From assembly GCA_009926625.1 (NCBI GenBank), contig RFON01000009.1, positions 1-64,000 of the forward strand: DNA of 64,000 bases. The letters run 5' to 3'. Source of the stretch: Planctomycetota bacterium. GTDB taxonomy: Bacteria; Planctomycetota; Phycisphaerae; Phycisphaerales; SM1A02. Positions 8,195-15,257 of this stretch are shown piece by piece (positions within the stretch are counted from its first letter, which is position 1; every line of letters begins with the position of its first letter). Below the pieces are notes generated by a model. It ran no database searches, was not told the origin of the DNA, and saw only the letters and a program-made list of their open reading frames with translations. The translations under genes and the position numbers were made by a program.

Positions 8195-9055
8195 TCAGAG
8201 TGTCTCGTCGCCAACCTGCGACTCGATGGCACGCAGCCGCTGCGCAACCTTCTGCATCGATGACACGCGCTTGCCGATCGGCAGGCGAATGCACTCGGAC
8301 ACGAGGTCGGAGAGAGCAGGACTGACCGATTGCACGCGCTGCGCCACGGGGACCGTTGCCGGAACCTCGCTGACCGAACGCGCCTTGTTCTCGCCAGGAA
8401 CGAGCACCGTCTCGGCATAGTCGCGCGTCAACGCGCGGTACATGGTGCAACCGAAGTTGTAGACATCCGTTGCTTCCACGATCGCTTCCTTGGCAGCTTG
8501 CTCGGGCGCCATGTAGCCAGGCGAGCCCTGCGTGCGCGGCTTCACCGTGCCGGTCTTGCAGGACTGACCGAGGTCAATGATCTTTGCATGTGCCGACCGT
8601 GCGCGCCCCTCAGGCATCATGATGTTGCCTGTCTTCATGTCCGCGTGCACAAAACCCTTCTCGTGCATGTGGGCCAAACCCTCGGCGACCTCGGCGAAGA
8701 TGCGCACATGGTCGCGCAGGTGTCGTGGCGGCGCTTCCTCGATCGTCGATGAGTCGATCAGTTCGAGCACGAGGCAGATCTCGGTCATCTTCACGATGGG
8801 GCGCTCGCGCTTCAGGGTGATTCCGCGGCGAATCGCCGGGTGATTCAGTTCCTTCAGCGTCGCCCACTCGGTCTCGACCTGCCGCAGGAAACGATCATCC
8901 TTGTCGCGCCCCTCTTCGAAGATGACATGCTTCAGTGCGTAGGTTGCCCCCGACTGCCGATCCTTCACCGCGTACAACTTGCTGCGCGCTCCCTCACCGA
9001 GCAGCGCGATCACCTTGTAGCCAAAGAGTTCCTCTTGGGTCGCCTTGATGCTCAT
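8195..9055 (-). CDS. Serine/threonine protein kinase with HAD and DLG motifs
   Basis: This 286-residue protein is a kinase domain with no membrane segment or extra domain. The glycine loop is LLGEGARS (19-26), the beta-3 lysine is in YALKHV (Lys42), and the catalytic loop reads VHADMKTGN (136-144), so the usual HRD is HAD. The metal-binding motif is DLG (161-163) instead of DFG. Asp139, Lys141 and Asn144 are kept, so activity is plausible. The APE motif is present as MAPEQ. It heads a six-gene operon. An ATG 11 bases upstream (9066) opens a four-codon frame ending over the true start. The 252 bases upstream are AT-richer than average and hold no gene I can support. Confidence 0.88.
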   Translation of the reverse strand: MSIKATQEELFGYKVIALLGEGARSKLYAVKDRQSGATYALKHVIFEEGRDKDDRFLRQVETEWATLKELNHPAIRRGITLKRERPIVKMTEICLVLELIDSSTIEEAPPRHLRDHVRIFAEVAEGLAHMHEKGFVHADMKTGNIMMPEGRARSAHAKIIDLGQSCKTGTVKPRTQGSPGYMAPEQAAKEAIVEATDVYNFGCTMYRALTRDYAETVLVPGENKARSVSEVPATVPVAQRVQSVSPALSDLVSECIRLPIGKRVSSMQKVAQRLRAIESQVGDETL

Positions 9056-9307
9056 GTGATGCTCATGTGGGACAGTCGTGATCAAAAATACGAACTTGCA
9101 CCATTCAACAACGATCGGGGACACGAGACCCCCCTGCGATGGTTGTAATGCCTCACAATACAGTATCCGTGGGCAATAAGCATCATCACCCGCGTCGAGT
9201 TTTGCCAGGTTTTGAGAACGGACACATCCGCCGCCACCGTTGAACGCGGCGCCCCGCCGAGCGCCCATCGAACCAATCTCGACTCCTCCTCCTGAATCGC
9301 GCAGTCG

Positions 9308-10042
9308 TTACCGACGAATTTGCGACTCAAATCGCGCGGCGGGGAAATGCGTTCCTGGGCTTGGGACGCTCGCAAGATCGGAGTGCAGGAGAACAGCCGA
9401 CGACGGGATACCGTGTCGCTCCTGAAGTGCCCGAACCAGATTGACGAGTTCGTTCACCTGACGATCCGTGAACTCGCGGCGGTTGCCGTTGCCGATCAGA
9501 CAGATGCCGATGGCATGTCGGTTATATCGCTCCGCGTCGGACTTGGAGAGCCCCACTCGAGTCGGGTCGCCGTTTGGATTTGGTGTGGTCGACGCAACAT
9601 GGGCTCCTGGCAACTGCTGCGACCAGCGGTATCCCACATCGACAAGCCCATCTCCGAGCCCCTGACCGTTTCCGATGACAAAGTGGAAGCCGAGCCCGCT
9701 CAAGCCAGCGGACACATGCTGACGCCCGAGCGTCACGGCGTCCCCCGCCGGCGTGCCAGAGTGATGGATCACGATTGCCTGCCAGCGACCAGCAACCTCG
9801 CTCGCCTCGCGCGGCACGATCAGCGGCACGGCGTTGGGGTTCGCCCCATGACCCACGAGCGTCGGGCTGACCGCTGCATCGATGTTGGGCGCGCCGGCAT
9901 CAGCGATCACCAGGATTCCTGCCACGGCTGTCATCGCCGCTGCGAAGCTTGCCCACACGGTGAGCCGACGCTGCACGCCACCCTTCGATGACTTCGAATT
10001 GCGCGGCGCCTTGGATGATGGTTGCGTTGATGCGTTCGGCAC
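9308..10042 (-). CDS. N-acetylmuramoyl-L-alanine amidase / PGRP-like protein
   Basis: This 244-residue protein has an N-terminal membrane segment (about 27-48) and an extracytoplasmic Amidase_2/PGRP domain. Zinc-ligand candidates are His in IVIHHSGT, His in LLHSDLA, and the closing PGTHFP segment where this family places its third ligand; GFHFVIGNG is the conserved strand between them. It should cleave the amide bond between MurNAc and the stem peptide, or bind peptidoglycan. The GTG start at 10042 has an AAGGA Shine-Dalgarno, unlike many genes here. It lies downstream of rex and two lipoprotein genes on the same strand, after a 66-base gap. Confidence 0.82.
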   Translation of the reverse strand: MPNASTQPSSKAPRNSKSSKGGVQRRLTVWASFAAAMTAVAGILVIADAGAPNIDAAVSPTLVGHGANPNAVPLIVPREASEVAGRWQAIVIHHSGTPAGDAVTLGRQHVSAGLSGLGFHFVIGNGQGLGDGLVDVGYRWSQQLPGAHVASTTPNPNGDPTRVGLSKSDAERYNRHAIGICLIGNGNRREFTDRQVNELVNLVRALQERHGIPSSAVLLHSDLASVPSPGTHFPAARFESQIRR

Positions 10043-10108
10043 AGTGAGTCCTTTCGACTCTCTGTATCGGATGACCGCACGCGGGATATGAAGGAATCGC
10101 CGCAGATT

Positions 10109-10405
10109 TCAGGACTGCGGAGAGAGTCGCGCTCGAAGTGCCGGCTGCGGATTGCCGAACTCATCGGGTACGAGCAGCGACTGATTCTGCTGACGAAGTC
10201 GGTCGTAGGTGTCGAACTGCGAGCGGGGATCCTTCTCGTTGAACAGTGGTCGCTGGCAACCGCCACCGATGGTCAGTAGCGCGGCAACCACGACGGATCG
10301 CGCCGCCCATGACGCGACACCACTACTGCTTGTGGTCGCAAGCCGAGCGCCGCACCCTGTCGGTTGCCGCTGTTGCGAGGTGTTTGATGGGGTGAGCGGT
10401 GTCAT
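10109..10405 (-). CDS. Small lipoprotein
   Basis: This 98-residue protein has a hydrophobic stretch ending in the lipobox-like LTIGGGC. A mature tail of about 50 residues (CQRPLFNEKDPRSQFDTYDR...) is short and polar. The N-terminal 30 residues before the hydrophobic core are long for a lipoprotein signal, so a start further inside is possible. Its ATG overlaps the stop of the preceding lipoprotein gene (ATGA), which indicates translational coupling. I know no function for it. Confidence 0.65.
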   Translation of the reverse strand: MTPLTPSNTSQQRQPTGCGARLATTSSSGVASWAARSVVVAALLTIGGGCQRPLFNEKDPRSQFDTYDRLRQQNQSLLVPDEFGNPQPALRARLSPQS

Positions 10406-11046
10406 TGCTGAAATGGAATCTCGCGCTGCGAGGCGTAGGTGCGCCCATCCGGCTGGCTGGTGAACTCAACACGAACAGTCACCGTGCCCGCGGCGCAGGT
10501 CCAGCCCTCCGCCGCAAGTGGCAGCCGCAGCGTGTAGTGCGCGCCAAAGATGCCGTCTCGCCAAGCATCGCGTACCTCAATGGGACCCCACTCCGCCGCC
10601 CCAAGGCTCGCCACGCGTCCGTCCGCATGCAGTTGGAACGCACTCGCTCGCGCGCGCCCAACGATCTGCATGAATCGCCCGCGCCCATCGGTCGGCTTGA
10701 TGTAGATCACCGCTTCGCATGTTGATATGCCGCTCGCGCTGCCCCCCGCCCGAAAGTGGCTCGCGCCTTCAACGACCAGCGACACCAACCGCGGGGTCGC
10801 CTCAGCGACTTGCGCATCGAGCGTCCCTTCTTCGGCGATCGGCGTGGTCGCTGCTGCGAGCTGCTGCCGCAGTTCCGCTCGCTGTGCCTCGAGCGCCGAC
10901 ACCTGTTCGCGGAGCGCCTGCACTTCACGGCGGAGTCCGTCGTTGTCCGTCGGCATCATCACGCGCGCCGACGAACAGCCTGTCGTGCTCAGCATCGCAA
11001 CCACGGCATACATCGCCAGAAGCAGCATGGCACGCGCAACCGTCAC
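10402..11046 (-). CDS. Lipoprotein with N-terminal coiled coil
   Basis: This 214-residue protein begins with a signal peptide whose lipobox is LSTTGC, followed by a heptad-rich segment (LRREVQALREQVSALEAQ, about residues 37-65) and a beta-rich C-terminal domain of unknown type that includes GRFMQIVGRARASAF and GIFGAHYTLRLPL. The GTG start at 11046 overlaps the rex stop (GTGA). A start at ATG 11028 is possible. The coiled coil suggests oligomerisation at the membrane. It is coupled to rex on one side and to a second lipoprotein on the other. Confidence 0.7.
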   Translation of the reverse strand: MTVARAMLLLAMYAVVAMLSTTGCSSARVMMPTDNDGLRREVQALREQVSALEAQRAELRQQLAAATTPIAEEGTLDAQVAEATPRLVSLVVEGASHFRAGGSASGISTCEAVIYIKPTDGRGRFMQIVGRARASAFQLHADGRVASLGAAEWGPIEVRDAWRDGIFGAHYTLRLPLAAEGWTCAAGTVTVRVEFTSQPDGRTYASQREIPFQQ

Positions 11047-11729
11047 GACTGCCCCTTTCGTCGACCGCGTCCATTGCCGTTGCCGCGACCCTTCACTGCG
11101 ATGTCCATGGAGAGTTGCTTCAAGGTGATCGTGAGGTCGATGTTGATGACGACGACATGTGGCGGCACCGAGAGTTGCATGGGCGCGAAGTTTAGGAGAC
11201 CGACAACCCCTGCGGCACACAGTTGATCCGCCAAGCCCTGCGCTGCTTCGCGAGGCACTGCGAGGATTCCGATGGGAATCCGCCGCGATTTGATCGTGCG
11301 AGCCAGTTGCGAGATGGGCTGGACCTCCCAGCGACCGATCCGCTTGCCGACCATCTTCTCGTTGGCATCGAACACTGCTGCAATCGGATAGCCCTCTTCG
11401 TCGAACGATGCATACGAAAGCAGCGCGCGTCCGATGTTCCCGACGCCGAAGAGCGCAAGCGACCAGCGCTTCTGCGCACCCACCAGCCTTTCGATGCCGC
11501 TGAGCAGCCGCTCGCAGTCGTATCCGATTCCTGCGCGACCGCGATCGCCCGCTTCCTCGTCGCGGCTCAGATACGCAAGGTCCTTTCGGACTTGGTTGCT
11601 CTTGACACCAACTCGACCGCCGAGGTCGGACGAATTGACCTTGTGCTGGCCAGCGTCGATCAACATCTGCACTTCGCGTGCGTAGAGGTTCAGGCGCTTC
11701 GCTGTCGGCTTGGGGATCGCGCGGTCCAT
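11043..11729 (-). CDS. rex: Redox-sensing transcriptional repressor Rex
   Basis: This 228-residue protein has the Rex layout: a winged helix at the N-terminus (IPKPTAKRLNLYAREV, VNSSDLGGRVGVKSNQVRKD), then a Rossmann domain with the NAD(H) motif LFGVGNIGRALL, and a domain-swap C-terminal helix. Rex senses NADH/NAD+ and represses fermentation or respiration genes. The ATG at 11729 fits the usual N-terminus; the frame is open further upstream but overlaps metF. It diverges from metF across 52 bases and leads a coupled run of envelope genes. I found no TTGTGAA-type Rex operator in this gap. Confidence 0.93.
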   Translation of the reverse strand: MDRAIPKPTAKRLNLYAREVQMLIDAGQHKVNSSDLGGRVGVKSNQVRKDLAYLSRDEEAGDRGRAGIGYDCERLLSGIERLVGAQKRWSLALFGVGNIGRALLSYASFDEEGYPIAAVFDANEKMVGKRIGRWEVQPISQLARTIKSRRIPIGILAVPREAAQGLADQLCAAGVVGLLNFAPMQLSVPPHVVVINIDLTITLKQLSMDIAVKGRGNGNGRGRRKGQS

Positions 11730-11743
11730 TGTTGCCACGGGGA

Positions 11744-11749
11744 AGTTTA
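11744..11749 (-). promoter_or_regulatory. Possible -10 box for rex
   Basis: On the minus strand TAAACT lies 14 bases before the rex ATG, which would give a leader of about 7 bases. No good -35 is visible. It lies 20 bases from the metF -10 box, so the two promoters face away from each other within the 52-base gap. Confidence 0.35.
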
Positions 11750-11769
11750 GGTCACGGTCGCCATGCTGA

Positions 11770-11775
11770 TAGCCT
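11770..11775 (+). promoter_or_regulatory. -10 box of a leaderless promoter for metF
   Basis: TAGCCT lies 6 bases before the metF ATG with no Shine-Dalgarno between them. Confidence 0.45.
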
Positions 11776-11781
11776 GACCTC

Positions 11782-12687
11782 ATGCACCTCAGCGATGTGC
11801 TCGCGCGCGATTCGTTCACTGCAAGCTTCGAGTTTTTCCCGCCGAAAACCGAAGGTGGCTGGAACACCCTCTTCGGCACCATCACCGACTTCGGCAAGCT
11901 GAAGCCATCGTTCGTCTCGGTCACCTACGGTGCGGGCGGATCCACGCGGCAGTTCACGCATGATCTCGTCGTTCGCATCAAGCAGGAGACGGGGCTTGAG
12001 GCGATGCCCCATCTGACCTGCGTGAATCATTCCACCAGCGACATCGATGGGATCCTCGAGCGCTACGCGACTGCCGGCGTCAGCAACATCCTGGCGCTGC
12101 GTGGCGATCCGCCAGCAGGGAGTGCCACCTTTGGTGGTGACTTCCATCATGCGTCCGATCTGGTGCGACGATTGAAGGCGTTCCCCGCCAACCGCGTCGA
12201 TGGCGGCAAGGGCTTCGGCATCGCCGTCGCTGGATATCCCGAGGGGCACCCACAGACACCGAACACGCTGACGCAGATGGATCACCTGAAGGCCAAGTGC
12301 GATGCCGGGGCGGACCTGGTCATCTCGCAGCTCTTCTTCGACAACCACGCGTTCATGGATTGGCGCGAGCGCTGCGAGATCGCCGGCATTCGCGTCCCGT
12401 TGCTCGCGGGCATCATGCCGATCACTTCAGTGGCAGGGCTTCGGCGCATGGCGGAACTGGCGGCGGGAACGCGTTTCCCAGCCCCCCTGCTGCGCGCGAT
12501 CCGACGCGCCGAGAGCGATGAGGATGCCGTTGCGCGGGTCGGCATTCACTGGGCAACCGAACAGTGCAGGCAACTGCTCGATTCCGGCGTGCGCGGCATC
12601 CACTTTTACACGCTGAACAAGAGCGATGCGACGCGGCGCATCTATGAAAACCTCGGTGTGACGACGACCGATGCACTGCGGCGGTGA
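11782..12687 (+). CDS. metF: 5,10-methylenetetrahydrofolate reductase
   Basis: This 301-residue flavoprotein reduces methylene-THF to 5-methyl-THF for methionine synthesis. Diagnostic segments are FEFFPPKTEGGWNTLF with the catalytic Glu (about 17-32), VTYGAGGSTR (about 49-58), HLTCVNHS, NILALRGDPP, and LISQLFFDN as DLVISQLFFDN. Length and domain content match the single-domain bacterial enzyme. It stands alone on the plus strand, divergent from rex, and meets a minus-strand gene 24 bases beyond its stop. Confidence 0.95.
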   Translation: MHLSDVLARDSFTASFEFFPPKTEGGWNTLFGTITDFGKLKPSFVSVTYGAGGSTRQFTHDLVVRIKQETGLEAMPHLTCVNHSTSDIDGILERYATAGVSNILALRGDPPAGSATFGGDFHHASDLVRRLKAFPANRVDGGKGFGIAVAGYPEGHPQTPNTLTQMDHLKAKCDAGADLVISQLFFDNHAFMDWRERCEIAGIRVPLLAGIMPITSVAGLRRMAELAAGTRFPAPLLRAIRRAESDEDAVARVGIHWATEQCRQLLDSGVRGIHFYTLNKSDATRRIYENLGVTTTDALRR

Positions 12688-12711
12688 GCGCCGCCCCACA
12701 CAAGGCGCAAC

Positions 12712-14556
12712 TCAGGGTGCCGATGGCGTTGGTGGAGCGGCTGGCGCGGGCTGCTGCTCCTGAAAGAGCGGAACATCATTCGTCGTTCGGAGCCAAATGA
12801 TCCGCAGTGCACGCTGGAGTTCGGAGTCATTGGGGCTCAGCGCGAGGATGTCCAGTCCACGTGTCACCAGTTCGCGGTCCGAGAGTTGGTGCCCAATCCA
12901 TGCAGTGATCAGCCCGTAGTCACCAGCGCTGCGCGACCCCTCGCTGCGCTTGATGCACTCGCCAGCGATGGTGCGCAGTCGCGCTTCTCCCCCAAGGAGA
13001 TCCATCGCGTATCGGGTGTCGATCATCTCGGGCCAGTTGATGAACAGCCTTCGCATGGAGACCGATGCGGACATCTGCAGTCCAGCTGCCACCTGCGCGT
13101 TGATGAGTCCTGCGAGCGGCAAGACATTTGCGGGTGCAATCTGTGACGCCGCGATGAAGTCCTTCTCCGCCGAGAAGAATCGCCCCTTGCGCATCGCGTC
13201 GTCACCGAGGCGCAGCAAGGAATCAAGCGCTTCTTTCGACCCGCCATCGAGCTGACTGACCGTCTCGCCATGCGCAAGCACGAGATACGCCTGTTCGGGA
13301 GTGAGGCTTCGCTTCGCTTGCGCGCTGCCGCTTGCACCGTCTGGTGTCGTGCCCGCTGCGTTCGGCGTCGACGCGTCGCCACCTGCAGGCGTTCCACCTG
13401 CAGGCGTTCCAGCGGATGGCGAACTGCTCGGCACGAGCGTGGGCGCATTCGCGCTCGCTCCACTCTTGCCAAGCACGCGGTCGGTGTCGTCGATCGGCAG
13501 AGGCGGCCTCAGGTCGAGTCCCTTACGGACCAATCCGCTCAGTGCGCCCAGTTGGCGCACCTCATCAACCGAGATTTCTTCGCTCGAACTGACCGATTTG
13601 CCTTGCGCACGAAGCACGCGGCGCGTGCTGCTGGCAAGCACGCGGTCGTACGGCGTGCGCTGTTCGAGCATCATGCGCGGCTGCGCCGCAGCCCGATCCA
13701 CCGACGCGCCGCTCGGCTGCGCGCGAGTGTCGAGCCGCGTGTCCGGCGCTTGCTGTGGACTACGCGGCTGCTCTGGCACAAGTCCTGAGAGATAGGACCG
13801 AACCATCTTTCGTCCTTCCACTCGTCCCGAGCGCAAATCATCGCGCAGCAGGGCACTGCCGTAGACGCCGTACTGCAGGGACTCAATGAGGTCACCATCA
13901 GGAACGGCCACGACGCCCGTGAACGGGCTCGACAGGAGACGCAGCGGTCGCCGCTGCGAATCCCGCGTGAGCGAGATCGTCGAGGGACTGTAGATCGATC
14001 CGATGTCAGCGACCATCGAACCGCGGCGAGTCTTCATATCGCGGTCGATGCGTTCGTCAGCCGCTTCCGCACGCGAAATGGTGGAAGCGAAATTGCGGTC
14101 GAAGGTGACCATCTGTGTCTGCGGTCCGGTGGTGTTGGCACGAGCATCGCCCACACGCCCCGTGACTCCCGTGGGATTGGTGCTCCAGTAATCGCGGAGA
14201 TAAGGCTGCGCGCTGATGGCGGTCGCGAGGCTGTAGCGGTCGTTCACCGGGATGGTGGCGAGCGCGCTGGCACTGGTGTTCGCCGTATAGGCTCGGAAGT
14301 CGCGCGTCGCGATGCCCGATGTCGCGCCGCGAAAATCATCCTCAGCGACATAGCCCACCGAACCGCGGAAGCCACGCCCCGCAGTCACATCGCCAGTGAC
14401 GATGAGATTGCGAGACCGATAGTCCTGCTGTGCAACGCGCTGATTCCCACCTGGATTGACGCGCGAGTCGAGCGCGGAGCCGCCACCACCGCGCTGGAGG
14501 TTTCCATCGAGCGCCTGTTGTGCGACGACTGCGGAGAGCAGCACAAGAACAAACAT
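12712..14556 (-). CDS. Secreted protein with low-complexity linker and helical-repeat C-terminus
   Basis: This 614-residue protein starts with a signal peptide (FVLVLLSAVVAQQ). Residues 15-330 are polar with recurring Arg/Asp/Thr strands and no family I recognise. A linker near 375-420 is Ser/Pro/Gly/Thr-rich and includes TPAGGTPAGG, from a 15-base tandem repeat at about 13380-13412. The C-terminal third (about 425-590) is helical and TPR-like (RSLTPEQAYLVLAHGE, GDDAMRKGRFFSAEKDF), ending in Pro-rich residues. ATG 14556 is chosen over an upstream frame because the signal peptide begins there and TACACT lies 7 bases before it. An envelope scaffolding role is only a guess. Confidence 0.72.
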   Translation of the reverse strand: MFVLVLLSAVVAQQALDGNLQRGGGGSALDSRVNPGGNQRVAQQDYRSRNLIVTGDVTAGRGFRGSVGYVAEDDFRGATSGIATRDFRAYTANTSASALATIPVNDRYSLATAISAQPYLRDYWSTNPTGVTGRVGDARANTTGPQTQMVTFDRNFASTISRAEAADERIDRDMKTRRGSMVADIGSIYSPSTISLTRDSQRRPLRLLSSPFTGVVAVPDGDLIESLQYGVYGSALLRDDLRSGRVEGRKMVRSYLSGLVPEQPRSPQQAPDTRLDTRAQPSGASVDRAAAQPRMMLEQRTPYDRVLASSTRRVLRAQGKSVSSSEEISVDEVRQLGALSGLVRKGLDLRPPLPIDDTDRVLGKSGASANAPTLVPSSSPSAGTPAGGTPAGGDASTPNAAGTTPDGASGSAQAKRSLTPEQAYLVLAHGETVSQLDGGSKEALDSLLRLGDDAMRKGRFFSAEKDFIAASQIAPANVLPLAGLINAQVAAGLQMSASVSMRRLFINWPEMIDTRYAMDLLGGEARLRTIAGECIKRSEGSRSAGDYGLITAWIGHQLSDRELVTRGLDILALSPNDSELQRALRIIWLRTTNDVPLFQEQQPAPAAPPTPSAP

Positions 14557-14563
14557 CAGGCAA

Positions 14564-14573
14564 AGTGTACAAC
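14564..14573. promoter_or_regulatory. Overlapping divergent -10 boxes
   Basis: On the minus strand TACACT (14569-14564) lies 7 bases before the ATG at 14556. On the plus strand TACAAC (14568-14573) lies 7 bases before the ATG at 14581. The two boxes share the TA of a GTAC core, so both genes would start leaderless transcripts from one spot. The plus-strand box lacks the final T and is less certain. Confidence 0.4.
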
Positions 14574-14580
14574 TGCAGGC

Positions 14581-15207
14581 ATGCGACGCCGCATCGGAGA
14601 TGAACGACGATCGTTCCATCCGGTCGCTCTGTCCGCAGCCATTCTGCTTGTCTCCATGGCCGTGCTCGTGGGCATTTATGGTCGGCGTCTTGATGAGCGC
14701 CCCACGGGCAATCTTGTGCCGATGGGTGAAGTACTCGATGCACTTCGTCAGATGCAGGCAGCGATGCAGCTCGATGCGATCCACCGACCACCTGATGCGG
14801 CGGGTCCGACCTCGGCGGATGTTGCAGAACTCATTCGATCCACAACGGGCAGTTCATGGCGCCCGCCGGACCTTGCACCGGAAGGCTTCGTTCCCGTGAT
14901 CGGCGGCCCGATCGACCTGCCTGGGTGCGCAGGTGGCGGCGGGTTGCTGTACGAGCGCGACGGGGACCAGTCGGGCAGCTACCTGCTGCTGTACTTCACT
15001 CCCGATCACGGGCGATTCGTCACATTCGATGCCTACGGTCGGGTTGAGCCGATGCAGTCGTCGCAGACCTTCGCAGAGGTTGATGATGCGAGTGATCCGT
15101 CATCCGCGGCGACGCTCGCGTTCTCCAACGGCGAGATGGTGATCATCTATCGCGCCGCAACTGCAGATGTGCTCGAGCAGTTGCGCACGACCCTCGGCGC
15201 GCCCTGA
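14581..15207 (+). CDS. Hypothetical membrane-anchored protein
   Basis: This 208-residue protein has an N-terminal transmembrane helix (about residues 14-32, VALSAAILLVSMAVLVGIY). A soluble domain follows with GFVPVIGGPIDLPGCAGGGG, LYERDGDQSGSYLLLYF and ITYRAA-like strands; this resembles anti-sigma-factor-type extracytoplasmic domains in general style only. An ATG at 14518 would add 21 residues rich in Cys and His, but would overlap the divergent signal peptide gene. metG follows 50 bases downstream. Confidence 0.65.
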   Translation: MRRRIGDERRSFHPVALSAAILLVSMAVLVGIYGRRLDERPTGNLVPMGEVLDALRQMQAAMQLDAIHRPPDAAGPTSADVAELIRSTTGSSWRPPDLAPEGFVPVIGGPIDLPGCAGGGGLLYERDGDQSGSYLLLYFTPDHGRFVTFDAYGRVEPMQSSQTFAEVDDASDPSSAATLAFSNGEMVIIYRAATADVLEQLRTTLGAP

Positions 15208-15240
15208 TCACGCCATCCGGTCTGCGCGGCTCCGCCTTCA

Positions 15241-15246
15241 TACCAT
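15241..15246 (+). promoter_or_regulatory. Possible -10 box for metG
   Basis: TACCAT lies 11 bases before the metG ATG, which predicts a leader of only about 4 bases. The gap contains no Shine-Dalgarno. Confidence 0.35.
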
Positions 15247-15257
15247 CGCCGCCTCCC

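Noticed and set aside
9060-9307. Small ORFs upstream of the protein kinase gene
   Set aside because: They lack initiation signals and family likeness and read through an AT-richer promoter region.
11730-11781. Rex operator between rex and metF
   Set aside because: No TTGTGAAnnnnTTCACAA-like palindrome is visible; only promoter-like boxes are seen.
13380-13412. Short tandem repeat as a possible CRISPR-like or VNTR element
   Set aside because: Two copies of a 15-base unit in frame inside a Pro/Gly linker; no spacers. A coding microrepeat is sufficient.
15208-15257. SAM or T-box type riboswitch upstream of metG (and of metF)
   Set aside because: The gaps are 50 and 52 bases, too short for these elements, and have no matching stems.
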